Notes under the pieces: generated by a model
Database searches by the model: none
The model's input: only the letters and a program-made list of their open reading frames with translations
What the model was told of the DNA's origin: nothing
Assembly: GCA_036788095.1 (NCBI GenBank)
Contig: DAIQOA010000247.1
Location: 1-6,002, forward strand
From: Anaerohabitans sp036788095
GTDB taxonomy: Bacteria > Zhuqueibacterota > Zhuqueibacteria > Residuimicrobiales > Residuimicrobiaceae
Length of the DNA: 6,002 nt
Direction of reading: 5' to 3'
Made by a program: the position numbers and the translations under genes
In this document: one piece after another, positions 1-6,002 of the stretch
Layout: every line of letters begins with the position of its first letter
How positions within the stretch are numbered: the stretch's first letter is position 1

Positions 1-1205
1 TTTTGGGCAAGAACACCGTCAACCTGCTGGTGCACGGCCATGAGCCGGAGCTATCGGAAATGCTGGCCGTGGCGGTGCGGTCGCCGGAGATCGTCATGGC
101 CGCCAAAGTGGCCGGTGCCGAGGGCGTCACCCTGGCCGGCATCTGCTGCACCGCCAACGAAATTCTCATGCGCCACGGGATTCCGGTCGCCGGCAATTTT
201 CTCCAACAGGAATTGGCCATTGTCACCGGTGCGGTGGAGGTCATGATCATCGATGTGCAATGCTGCATGCCCAGCCTGCCGCAAGTGGCCGCGTCGTACC
301 ATACCCGCATCGTTTCGACATCAGAGCTGGCCATGACCACAGGCGCCACACACCTTCCGTTTGACGGCGATGACGCTCTGGAATCGGCCAAAGCGATCAT
401 CAAACTGGCGATAGACAACTATAAAAACCGGGATCCTAAAAAGGTCGTCATTCCGTCGGAAAACCAACCACTGGTGGCCGGATTCAGCGTCGATGCGATC
501 AAATATATGCTGGGCGGCCGGTATCGCGCCTCCTTTCGGCCGCTCAACGATGCGATTATGCAAGGCCGCATCAAAGGCGTGGTCGGCATCGTCGGCTGCA
601 ACAATGCCAAAGAAAAACTCGACGATTATATCAACACTCTGACGGAATCGTTGATCAAACAGAACGTGCTGGTGCTGAAAACCGGGTGTGCGGCCATCGC
701 GTCGGCCAAGCAGGGTCGTTTGACGCCGGAAACCGCCTTGAACCAGGCCGGCAGCGGCTTGCGCGAAGTATGCGAGGCGGTCGGCATTCCACCGATCCTG
801 CATATGGGCAGTTGCGTCGACAACTCGCGCATCCTCGAGGCTGCCACGGAGATCGTGGCCGAAGGCGGGTTGGGAGACGACCTTTCGCAGATCCCGGCGG
901 TCGGCGTGGCGCCGGAGTGGATGAGCGAAAAAGCCGTGTCCATCGGCTGCTATTTTGTCGCTTCAGGAATTGATGTCATTCTCGGCCATCCCTTTCACAT
1001 TTCCGGTTCCGAGAAGGTCAGCCGTTTCCTCAATGGGCAGGCGCGGGAATTGTTCGGCGCTTCGTTTCATGTCTGTTCAGATGCACAGCAGGCGACGGAA
1101 AAAATCATGACGCTGCTCGATGCTGCGCGCAGCAAACTTGGCATCGATAAAAAAACGGAACGCAAGCTGTATGACATGAAAGACAGGAGAGCGCTGGATG
1201 TCTAA
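1..1205 (+). CDS. acsA: Carbon monoxide dehydrogenase catalytic subunit (CooS/AcsA type), 5'-truncated
   Basis: This is the C-terminal 400 residues of the Ni-Fe-S CO dehydrogenase, which interconverts CO2 and CO in the cytoplasm. In this operon it feeds CO to acetyl-CoA synthase. The frame is open to the left edge (first whole codon at 3), so the true start and about 230-270 N-terminal residues, including the B/D-cluster cysteines, lie upstream. Counting from codon 3, the C-cluster ligand motifs are all visible: HGHEP (His11/13), GICCTANE (Cys49), DVQCCMP (Cys87), VGCNN (Cys199), KTGCAA (Cys229) and HMGSC (Cys271). SEKA (Lys310) is the conserved catalytic-lysine region. The spacing of Cys49, 87, 199 and 229 is nearly that of characterised CooS enzymes. 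The gene ends with an 8-base overlap onto acsB, which argues for translational coupling. With acsB, acsD and acsC following, the acetyl-CoA-synthase-linked AcsA role is favoured over a stand-alone CooS; that choice is from context. The cysteine next to the Cys87 ligand is noted as a minor oddity. Confidence 0.95.
   Translation, partial: LGKNTVNLLVHGHEPELSEMLAVAVRSPEIVMAAKVAGAEGVTLAGICCTANEILMRHGIPVAGNFLQQELAIVTGAVEVMIIDVQCCMPSLPQVAASYHTRIVSTSELAMTTGATHLPFDGDDALESAKAIIKLAIDNYKNRDPKKVVIPSENQPLVAGFSVDAIKYMLGGRYRASFRPLNDAIMQGRIKGVVGIVGCNNAKEKLDDYINTLTESLIKQNVLVLKTGCAAIASAKQGRLTPETALNQAGSGLREVCEAVGIPPILHMGSCVDNSRILEAATEIVAEGGLGDDLSQIPAVGVAPEWMSEKAVSIGCYFVASGIDVILGHPFHISGSEKVSRFLNGQARELFGASFHVCSDAQQATEKIMTLLDAARSKLGIDKKTERKLYDMKDRRALDV
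1185..1189 (+). promoter_or_regulatory. Ribosome binding site of acsB
   Basis: AGGAG lies 8 bases before the ATG at 1198, inside the last codons of the CODH gene. It supports the 1198 start and the 8-base overlap ATGTCTAA between the two genes, a typical translational-coupling arrangement. Confidence 0.75.
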
Positions 1206-4200
1206 GTTGATCTGCGGCAGTGCCATCGATGGCGCGGTCGAATGGGTGGCCCGCGCGGAAGCCAAACTCGATGAGGCCATCAGCCAGAAAGGCGAATCTC
1301 AGGCCGTCGCATTCCCGGACACAGCCTATTATCTGCCGGTCATCTATTCCTTTACCGGTGAAGCGGTGAGCACTTTGGCCGACCTGCGCCGTATCCTCCG
1401 CCTGGCCAAGGAACTGCTGCCCGCACGGCCCTCTGAGCAGGTGTGGTTGCCCTATCTCGGCAACGCACTGGACGCGGGGGTGGCGGCGTTGTTCGCCTGT
1501 GAAATCATCGAAGCATGTAAATATCTCATCGGGCCCAATCCGGTGGACGATATCTGGCTGGGCGCGGCCAATGACGTCATCCTGCGCGAACGCGGCATCG
1601 AATTCGTCGACGGCACGGCGCCGGGATTTGCCGCTGTCACCGGCGCAGCGCCGAGCAACGCCGTGGCGGTCAAGATCGCCCGCGAATTGCAGGAGAAAAA
1701 CATCTATGTCTTCATGGGCGGCGGTCTCAACGGCCGCCATTTTGCCCGTCAACTCGCTGAAGAGGGCGTGCAACTGGGCTGGGAAACAAGGCTGGTGCCC
1801 TTTGGCAACGACGTCTCCGCGCTGATCTATGCCCTGGGATTCGCCAACCGCGCCGCGCTCTCTTTCGGCGGCGTCAAGCCCGGCGATTTTGAACGCAACC
1901 TCAAATACAACAAGAACCGGATTTTTGCCTTTGTCCTGGCCCTGGGCGAGGTCACCCCGGACAAATACGCCGCAGCCGCCGGCGCCATCAACTATGGATT
2001 TCCAGTCATCGCCGATACAGCGATTCCGCAAATCCTGCCCACTGGTGTCTGCACTTATGAACATGTGGTCTCCAGTGTTCCCCACGAACAAATGGTCGAA
2101 AAAGCATTGGAAGTGAGAGGCTGCAAAATCAAGATCACCAAAGTGCCGATTCCAGTGCCCTATGGTCCGGCCTTTGAAGGGGAACGCATCCGCAAAACCG
2201 ATGTGCAGGCGGAATTCGGCGGCAACCGCACCCCGGCTTTTGAATTCGTCACATCCGCGGAGATGGACGAGATCACGGATGGCGAGATCGAGATCATCGG
2301 ACCGGACATCGATAGCATAGAGCCCGGCGATGCGCTGCCCTTGGCCATCTGGGTGCAGGTGGCGGGCCGCAAAATGCAGACCGATTTCGAGCCGATCCTC
2401 GAACGCCAAATCCACCATCTGATCAACGGCGCCGAAGGCATCTGGCACATGGGTCAACGCGACATCGTCTGGACCCGGGTCTCCAAAAGCGGATTTGCCA
2501 AGGGATTGCGCCTCAAAGACTACGGCGAAATCATTCACGCCAAATTCATCTCCGACTATCCCGCCATCGTCGACAAGGTGCAAGTCACCCTGATCACCGA
2601 ATCGGCCGAAGTGGAAAAACGGCTGGCCGTGGCCCGCAAGGTCTATGACGAACGCAATCGACGCCTGGAGTCCATGACCGACGATTCCGTGGACACCTTT
2701 TACAGCTGTCTGCTCTGCCAGTCTTTTGCCCCCAACCACGTCTGCATCATCACGCCGGAACGGCTGGGTTTGTGCGGCGCGTACAACTGGCTGGACGGCA
2801 AAGCCGCCTTTGAAATCGATGAAACCGGTCCCAACCAACCGGTTAAAAAAGGCGAATGTTTGGATCCGATTCGTGGGATCTGGCAGGGCGTGGATGAATA
2901 CGTTTTCACCAACAGCCACAAAATGGTGCAGAGTTTTTGCGCTTACTCCATCATGGATCGACCCATGACCAGCTGCGGCTGTTTTGAGGTGATCTGCGCC
3001 TATCTGCCGGAATGCAACGGCATCATGGCAGTCAACCGTGAATATCTGGAGGACACGCCGGTCGGCATGAGCTTTTCCACTCTGGCCGGAACCGTGGGCG
3101 GCGGGCAACAGACCCCGGGCTTTATGGGCTGCGGCAAAGTCTTTCTCACCTCGAAAAAATTTCTCTATGCTGATGGCGGTCATCGCCGGCTGGTTTGGAT
3201 GACCAAAGAGCTTAAAACGCTTTTAGGCGCTGATTTGCGGAAAAGATTTGCCGAACAGGGGGCGCCGGATCTGCTGGAAAAAATTGCGGATGAGACCATT
3301 GCCACCGATGCCCTGGCCGTGCGGAAGTATATGGAAAAAGTCGGCCACCCCGCGCTGGAGATGCTCGACATCACCTTGTTGGCGGATGCGGCAAAAGCGG
3401 AATCACCCGACCGATCCTATACCGCAGCCGCCCCTTCGCAGCCGGCAGCAGTGGAATCAGAACCCATGGCAGAGCGCATTGTAAGCGAGGAGCAAAGCAT
3501 GACGCCTGAACAGCTCGCCCATCTGAAAGAATCGATCAAACAGGAAATCGTCGCTGAGGTGAAAGGATCGCTGACCCGCGACATCGTGGCCGGGATCATT
3601 CAAACACTGGGGGAAAAATTCCTCGGCCAGGAAACGCCCGCGCCCCCCTCTTCCGCCGCGGCGCTGCCGATGGCGGCAGCCGACGCAGCACCTCCTGCCC
3701 CTGCGGCAAAGCCTGCTGATGCAGAGATCGCGCAGGCGACTGCGGCGGAACGTATCCGCGCAGTGGCATCTTTTGCCATCCGCAAAGAAAAATGCCAAGT
3801 GCCGGTCTGGACGGTTAAACTCGGCGCCACCCGGGAGCAGGGCGGCACGCGAGGAAAAACCTATGCGATCGGCGGCGAAACAGCCATGCCGTTTCATCTC
3901 TGGGAGGGCGAGATGCCGAATCGCCCGCTGTTGGCCATGGAAGTTTTTGACGCCGTCAGCGAAAAATATCCGGCCGTATTGCGCGCGATTTACGGCGACC
4001 TCCTGCAGCACCCGTCTGAGATGGCCCGCCATTGCGTTGAGCAGTATGGCGCTGACCTGATCAGCGTGCGCCTGGAAGGCACCCACCCGGAAAAGGGCGA
4101 CCGCACGGCCGGACAAGCGGTAGAACTGGTCAAGCAGGTTCTGGCTGCCGTTGACGTCCCCTTGATCATCACCGGCCACAGTCACTATGAGCGCAACAAC

Positions 4201-4734
4201 CAGGTGCTCAAAGCGGTGGCTCAGGCCTGCGCCGGCGAAAACCTGTTGCTCAACTGGGTCGAACAGGACAACTACCGCACCATAGCCGGCGCCGCCATCG
4301 CCTACGGCCACTCGGTGGTTTCACAGAGCCCGATCGACGTAAATATCGCCAAGCAGATGAACATTCTGCTCACCAACATGGACGTCAAACCCGAGCAGAT
4401 CGTCATGGATCCCATGACCGGTGCGGTGGGTTATGGCATCGAGTACACCTATTCGGTGATGGAGCGCATCCGCTATACCGGCCTGAACGGCGATAAAATG
4501 CTCGCCGGGCCCATGATCCTGTCGCCGGGGCAGGAATGCATCAAAATCAAGGAACTCCGGGCTTCGCAGACGGATTTTCCGCAATGGGGCGAATTGGCCA
4601 AACGCGCTGCGCTGTGGGAGATCGCTACGGCACAGAGTTTTCTCTTTGCCGGCGCCAACATTCTGATCTGCTACCACCCGCAGACCGTGCAGACATTGAA
4701 AAAGAGCATCAACCGATTGCTCGACAAAAGATAG
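1198..4734 (+). CDS. acsB: Fused acetyl-CoA synthase (AcsB) - corrinoid iron-sulfur protein small subunit (AcsD), 1178 aa
   Basis: One uninterrupted frame encodes two Wood-Ljungdahl proteins. Residues 1 to ~728 are a full-length acetyl-CoA synthase, close to the ~730 residues of the Moorella enzyme, including the N-terminal CODH-binding domain (FPDTAYYLPVI near residue 40). The A-cluster ligands are all present: Cys504, Cys507, Cys516 and Cys526 bind the [4Fe-4S] cubane in SCLLCQSF...CIITPERLGLCG, and C593-G594-C595 in MTSCGCFE bind the distal nickel, with Cys507 the expected bridge to the proximal nickel. Phe510 matches the conserved Phe beside the A-cluster. The AcsB homology ends at GHPALEM (716-722). 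Residues ~729-865 are linker. Residues ~866-1178 are the TIM-barrel small subunit of the corrinoid protein (KLGATREQGGTRGKT; YGADLI; NLLLNWVEQDNYRTIAG; SPIDVNIAKQMNIL; GYGIEYTYSVMERIR). The protein would join CO, a methyl group and CoA at the A-cluster while covalently holding one half of its methyl donor. The well-known acetogen proteins are separate. The start at 1198 has a good ribosome site. An internal start at 3499 and a possible indel are the main uncertainties about whether one or two proteins are made. Confidence 0.93.
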   Translation: MSKLICGSAIDGAVEWVARAEAKLDEAISQKGESQAVAFPDTAYYLPVIYSFTGEAVSTLADLRRILRLAKELLPARPSEQVWLPYLGNALDAGVAALFACEIIEACKYLIGPNPVDDIWLGAANDVILRERGIEFVDGTAPGFAAVTGAAPSNAVAVKIARELQEKNIYVFMGGGLNGRHFARQLAEEGVQLGWETRLVPFGNDVSALIYALGFANRAALSFGGVKPGDFERNLKYNKNRIFAFVLALGEVTPDKYAAAAGAINYGFPVIADTAIPQILPTGVCTYEHVVSSVPHEQMVEKALEVRGCKIKITKVPIPVPYGPAFEGERIRKTDVQAEFGGNRTPAFEFVTSAEMDEITDGEIEIIGPDIDSIEPGDALPLAIWVQVAGRKMQTDFEPILERQIHHLINGAEGIWHMGQRDIVWTRVSKSGFAKGLRLKDYGEIIHAKFISDYPAIVDKVQVTLITESAEVEKRLAVARKVYDERNRRLESMTDDSVDTFYSCLLCQSFAPNHVCIITPERLGLCGAYNWLDGKAAFEIDETGPNQPVKKGECLDPIRGIWQGVDEYVFTNSHKMVQSFCAYSIMDRPMTSCGCFEVICAYLPECNGIMAVNREYLEDTPVGMSFSTLAGTVGGGQQTPGFMGCGKVFLTSKKFLYADGGHRRLVWMTKELKTLLGADLRKRFAEQGAPDLLEKIADETIATDALAVRKYMEKVGHPALEMLDITLLADAAKAESPDRSYTAAAPSQPAAVESEPMAERIVSEEQSMTPEQLAHLKESIKQEIVAEVKGSLTRDIVAGIIQTLGEKFLGQETPAPPSSAAALPMAAADAAPPAPAAKPADAEIAQATAAERIRAVASFAIRKEKCQVPVWTVKLGATREQGGTRGKTYAIGGETAMPFHLWEGEMPNRPLLAMEVFDAVSEKYPAVLRAIYGDLLQHPSEMARHCVEQYGADLISVRLEGTHPEKGDRTAGQAVELVKQVLAAVDVPLIITGHSHYERNNQVLKAVAQACAGENLLLNWVEQDNYRTIAGAAIAYGHSVVSQSPIDVNIAKQMNILLTNMDVKPEQIVMDPMTGAVGYGIEYTYSVMERIRYTGLNGDKMLAGPMILSPGQECIKIKELRASQTDFPQWGELAKRAALWEIATAQSFLFAGANILICYHPQTVQTLKKSINRLLDKR
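3382..3792 (+). other. Interdomain linker of the AcsB-AcsD fusion: Ala/Pro-rich, helical, Ala/Pro-rich
   Basis: Codons ~729-865 match neither AcsB nor the compact Moorella-type AcsD. They fall into three parts. Residues ~729-767 are rich in Ala, Pro, Ser and Glu (for example AAAPSQPAAVESEP). Residues 768-810 read as one or two amphipathic, charged helices (MTPEQLAHLKESIKQEIV onward to EKFLGQ). Residues ~811-850 are strongly Ala/Pro-rich (PAPPSSAAALP; APPAPAAKPAD), followed by a short helix-like stretch (AERIRAVASFAIRK) into the AcsD core. Ala/Pro-rich linkers of this kind act as flexible tethers in other multienzyme complexes such as the 2-oxoacid dehydrogenase E2 chains; applying that role here is inference. 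The segment from Met768 could instead be an N-terminal extension of an originally separate AcsD. Confidence 0.75.
3487..3492 (+). promoter_or_regulatory. Internal Shine-Dalgarno-like GAGGAG before in-frame ATG 3499
   Basis: GAGGAG at 3487-3492 stands 6 bases before an ATG at 3499-3501 that is in frame with the fusion (Met768, MTPEQLAHL). Sequence and spacing are at least as good as those of the acsB and acsC starts in this window. It could allow separate production of an AcsD of 411 residues, or be a relic of a formerly separate acsD gene. The motif also encodes Glu-Glu within the linker, so chance is possible. Confidence 0.5.
3499..4734 (+). other. acsD: AcsD module (CFeSP small subunit), possible independent translation product
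   Basis: This is the C-terminal part of the fused frame, given separately because it corresponds to a gene normally found on its own. From Met768 it would be a 411-residue protein. The conserved core from about codon 866 is 313 residues, close to the ~320 of the acetogen small subunit, and aligns by eye over its whole length, from KLGATREQGGTR through AMPFHLWEGEMPNRP, EQYGADLI, AGENLLL and MDPMTGAVGYGIEY to the FAGANILICYHPQTV end. AcsD carries no Fe-S cluster. It forms a heterodimer with AcsC and helps enclose the corrinoid that shuttles the methyl group from methyltetrahydrofolate to the A-cluster. The partner acsC is the next gene. Whether this module is ever made without AcsB is not decided by the sequence. 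Confidence 0.85.
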
Positions 4735-4817
4735 CCGCTGCTCAGGCATAAAGAAGGAATGGAATGCAGATCCGCCATCAGACAGCGGATATTTAACCAG
4801 CATAAGGACACTGCGAT
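4735..4817 (+). other. Intergenic gap between acsB-acsD and acsC, with small inverted repeat and mini-ORF
   Basis: This 83-base gap is the only clear non-coding stretch of the window. It contains an inverted repeat, ATCCGC (4770-4775) and GCGGAT (4785-4790), with a 9-base loop. No T-run follows, so it does not look like an intrinsic terminator. An AAGAAGGA (4751-4758) precedes ATG 4764 by 5 bases and would start a 10-codon frame, MQIRHQTADI, ending at TAA 4794-4796. The stem lies inside that frame. No convincing -35/-10 pair was found. The gap probably sits within one transcript, and the hairpin may be a processing or stability element, but this is weak. Confidence 0.3.
4804..4808 (+). promoter_or_regulatory. 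Ribosome binding site of acsC
   Basis: AAGGA lies 9 bases before the ATG at 4818. It fixes the acsC start together with the conserved N-terminal sequence that follows (MALTGLQIQKLLP). Confidence 0.75.
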
Positions 4818-6002
4818 ATGGCGCTGACTGGCTTACAGATTCAAAAACTGTTGCCCAAAACCAATTGCAAAGAGTGCGGTTCGAACACCTGTCTGGCGTT
4901 CGCGATGAAATTGGCCGCAAAAAAAGCAGATCTCTCCCTTTGTCCGTACGCCTCGGAAGAGGCGAAACGAGTTCTGGGCGCGGCGAGTGAACCACCGGTA
5001 AAACTGCTCGAGTTGGGAGCGACCAAGTCGCTCAAGCTCGGCGATGAAACGGTTCTCTACCGCCATGAAAAGACTTTTGTCAATCAGACGGCGTTGGCGA
5101 TCGACATCGCCGACAACGATGATCCAGCGGCCATCGACACGCTTCTCGCACGCATCCGCGAATACAAACTGGAGCGAGTCGGCGAAACCCTGATCATCGA
5201 CATGGTGTGCGTGACCCAAACCGGCAGCGATGACGAGCACTATGCCCGCGTCGCTAAAAAAGTCTATGAAAGCGTGAACCGACCGTTAGTGTTGCGCAGC
5301 AACAACCTGGAAGGCTTGCGGCTGGCCGGCAAGTCGGTCTCCGGTTCCAACAGCGTGCTGGTGGCCGCGGATGCGGACCAGACAAGAAGGTTGCCGGCCT
5401 ACGCTCAGGAATTCGGCCATGCTTTGGCGGTGACCGCAAACAGCCTGGACGAGTTGGCGGCGTTGACCACGGAGATTAAAGAAAAGGGATTCAACGATCT
5501 GCTGCTTCATCTGGCTAGCCAGTCGCCGGCCGAGCAGTGGCAAAACCGGACCATCGCCCGCCGGGCGGCTATTTTAGACAACTATAAACCGCTCGGCTAT
5601 CCGGCTATTCATTTTATCGACCATCGCGATCTCTATGAGGCGGCCGTCGAAGCCATCGGCGAAATCTGCAAATACGGCGGTATCTGCGTCCTGCCGGTCT
5701 TTGATCCTGCGTTGCTGGCGCCGTTGATGACTCTGCGCATGAACATCTATACCGATCCGCAGAAACCGATCCAGGTGGAACCCAAGCTCTATCCCATCGG
5801 TGAGCCGAAAACCGATTCTCCGGTCTTTGTGACCACCAATTTTTCACTGACCTATTTCATCGTCTCGGGCGAAATCGAAAATTCGGGCATCAGCGCCTGG
5901 TTGTTGGTTCCTGAATGCGAAGGCATGAGCGTGCTCACGGCCTGGGCAGCAGGCAAGTTCTCCGGCAGCCAGATCGCTAAATTCGCCAAGGAGATCGATC
6001 TC
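4818..6002 (+). CDS. acsC: Corrinoid iron-sulfur protein large subunit (AcsC), 3'-truncated
   Basis: The large subunit of CFeSP carries a low-potential [4Fe-4S] cluster, used to reactivate oxidised Co(II), and a C-terminal corrinoid-binding domain. It delivers the methyl group to the A-cluster of AcsB. The start MALTGLQIQKLLPK matches the family N-terminus. Cys17, Cys20, Cys25 and Cys42 form the expected C-x2-C-x4-C-x16-C cluster motif. A TIM-barrel region follows, including LGDETVLYRHEKTF (residues ~74-87) and LYTDPQKPIQVE. The C-terminal domain begins around VFVTTNFSLTY (336-346), with MSVLTAWAAGKF near 375. The frame is open to the last base: 395 codons are visible of a usual ~446, so about 50 residues, including part of the corrinoid-binding domain, lie outside. 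It follows the acsB-acsD fusion by 83 bases on the same strand and encodes the direct heterodimer partner of AcsD. Nothing looks broken in the visible part. Confidence 0.95.
   Translation, partial: MALTGLQIQKLLPKTNCKECGSNTCLAFAMKLAAKKADLSLCPYASEEAKRVLGAASEPPVKLLELGATKSLKLGDETVLYRHEKTFVNQTALAIDIADNDDPAAIDTLLARIREYKLERVGETLIIDMVCVTQTGSDDEHYARVAKKVYESVNRPLVLRSNNLEGLRLAGKSVSGSNSVLVAADADQTRRLPAYAQEFGHALAVTANSLDELAALTTEIKEKGFNDLLLHLASQSPAEQWQNRTIARRAAILDNYKPLGYPAIHFIDHRDLYEAAVEAIGEICKYGGICVLPVFDPALLAPLMTLRMNIYTDPQKPIQVEPKLYPIGEPKTDSPVFVTTNFSLTYFIVSGEIENSGISAWLLVPECEGMSVLTAWAAGKFSGSQIAKFAKEIDL

Noticed and set aside
1105..3183. Very long open frame on the minus strand (692 codons) opposite acsA/acsB
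   Set aside because: It lies opposite a gene with all metal-ligand motifs conserved. Its translation resembles no family I recognise and is rich in His, Asp, Phe and Gly, as expected from the reverse complement of GC-biased codons. Lack of stops is a codon-usage shadow.
3248..3484. Alternative +1-frame product at the acsB end
   Set aside because: Its translation is Trp/Arg/Pro-rich with no family resemblance, while the main frame keeps the conserved AcsB C-terminus through GHPALEM. Only the position of its stop is of interest and is reported as a finding.
3457..4311. 284-codon minus-strand open frame opposite the linker and AcsD module
   Set aside because: Same shadow effect. It has Arg/Gly-rich low-complexity sequence opposite the Ala/Pro linker and no recognisable domain.
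4770..4796. Rho-independent terminator after the fusion gene
   Set aside because: The stem is only 6 bp with a 9-base loop, and the following bases (ATTTAACC) do not form a T-run. Termination before acsC would also separate AcsD from its partner.
4718..4817. Possible promoter for acsC (TATTTA at 4790-4795 as a -10)
   Set aside because: No acceptable -35 box is found 16-18 bases upstream. Same-strand dense packing favours read-through from the upstream genes.
4321..4995. Minus-strand open frame spanning the acsB-acsD / acsC gap
   Set aside because: It crosses two conserved plus-strand genes including the AcsC cluster cysteines, shows no protein family features, and was judged a chance frame.

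Overview
The window holds a single plus-strand gene block for the carbonyl (western) branch of the Wood-Ljungdahl pathway. It encodes the catalytic subunit of CO dehydrogenase (acsA/cooS type, truncated at the left edge), acetyl-CoA synthase (acsB), and the two subunits of the corrinoid iron-sulfur protein: small (acsD) and large (acsC, truncated at the right edge). Identification rests on conserved metal-ligand motifs recognised by eye. No database search was run.

Layout: the C-terminal 400 residues of CODH end at 1205. An 8-base ATGTCTAA overlap leads into a single 1178-codon frame (1198-4734). Its first ~728 codons are a complete acetyl-CoA synthase and its last ~313 codons are a complete CFeSP small subunit. 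About 130 residues of Ala/Pro-rich, partly helical linker join them. After an 83-base gap, acsC starts at 4818 and runs off the window end in frame. Nearly every base is coding. No RNA gene, mobile element, CRISPR array or convincing promoter or terminator is visible.

How the parts work together: CODH reduces CO2 to CO at its C-cluster and passes CO to the Ni-Ni-[4Fe-4S] A-cluster of AcsB. The AcsC/AcsD heterodimer carries a methyl group on its corrinoid cobalt to the same A-cluster. AcsB joins methyl, CO and CoA into acetyl-CoA. The reverse direction (acetyl-CoA cleavage) is equally possible. The methyltransferase (acsE), the nickel-insertion ATPase (cooC/acsF) and the folate genes are not in this window.

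The most notable feature is the in-frame acsB-acsD fusion, since the well-known acetogen versions are separate proteins. Inside the linker, a Shine-Dalgarno-like GAGGAG stands 6 bases before an in-frame ATG (3499). Just before it, a TAA lies in the +1 frame. The region may therefore be a true fusion, a fusion with an extra internal start making free AcsD, or two genes joined by an indel.

Organism: an anaerobic bacterium with moderately high G+C by eye. The acetyl-CoA synthase keeps the bacterial N-terminal CODH-binding domain, which archaeal CdhC lacks, so a methanogen-type complex is unlikely. The phylum cannot be fixed from this sequence. Uncultured or deltaproteobacteria-like lineages are possible, and a typical low-GC clostridial acetogen is less likely.
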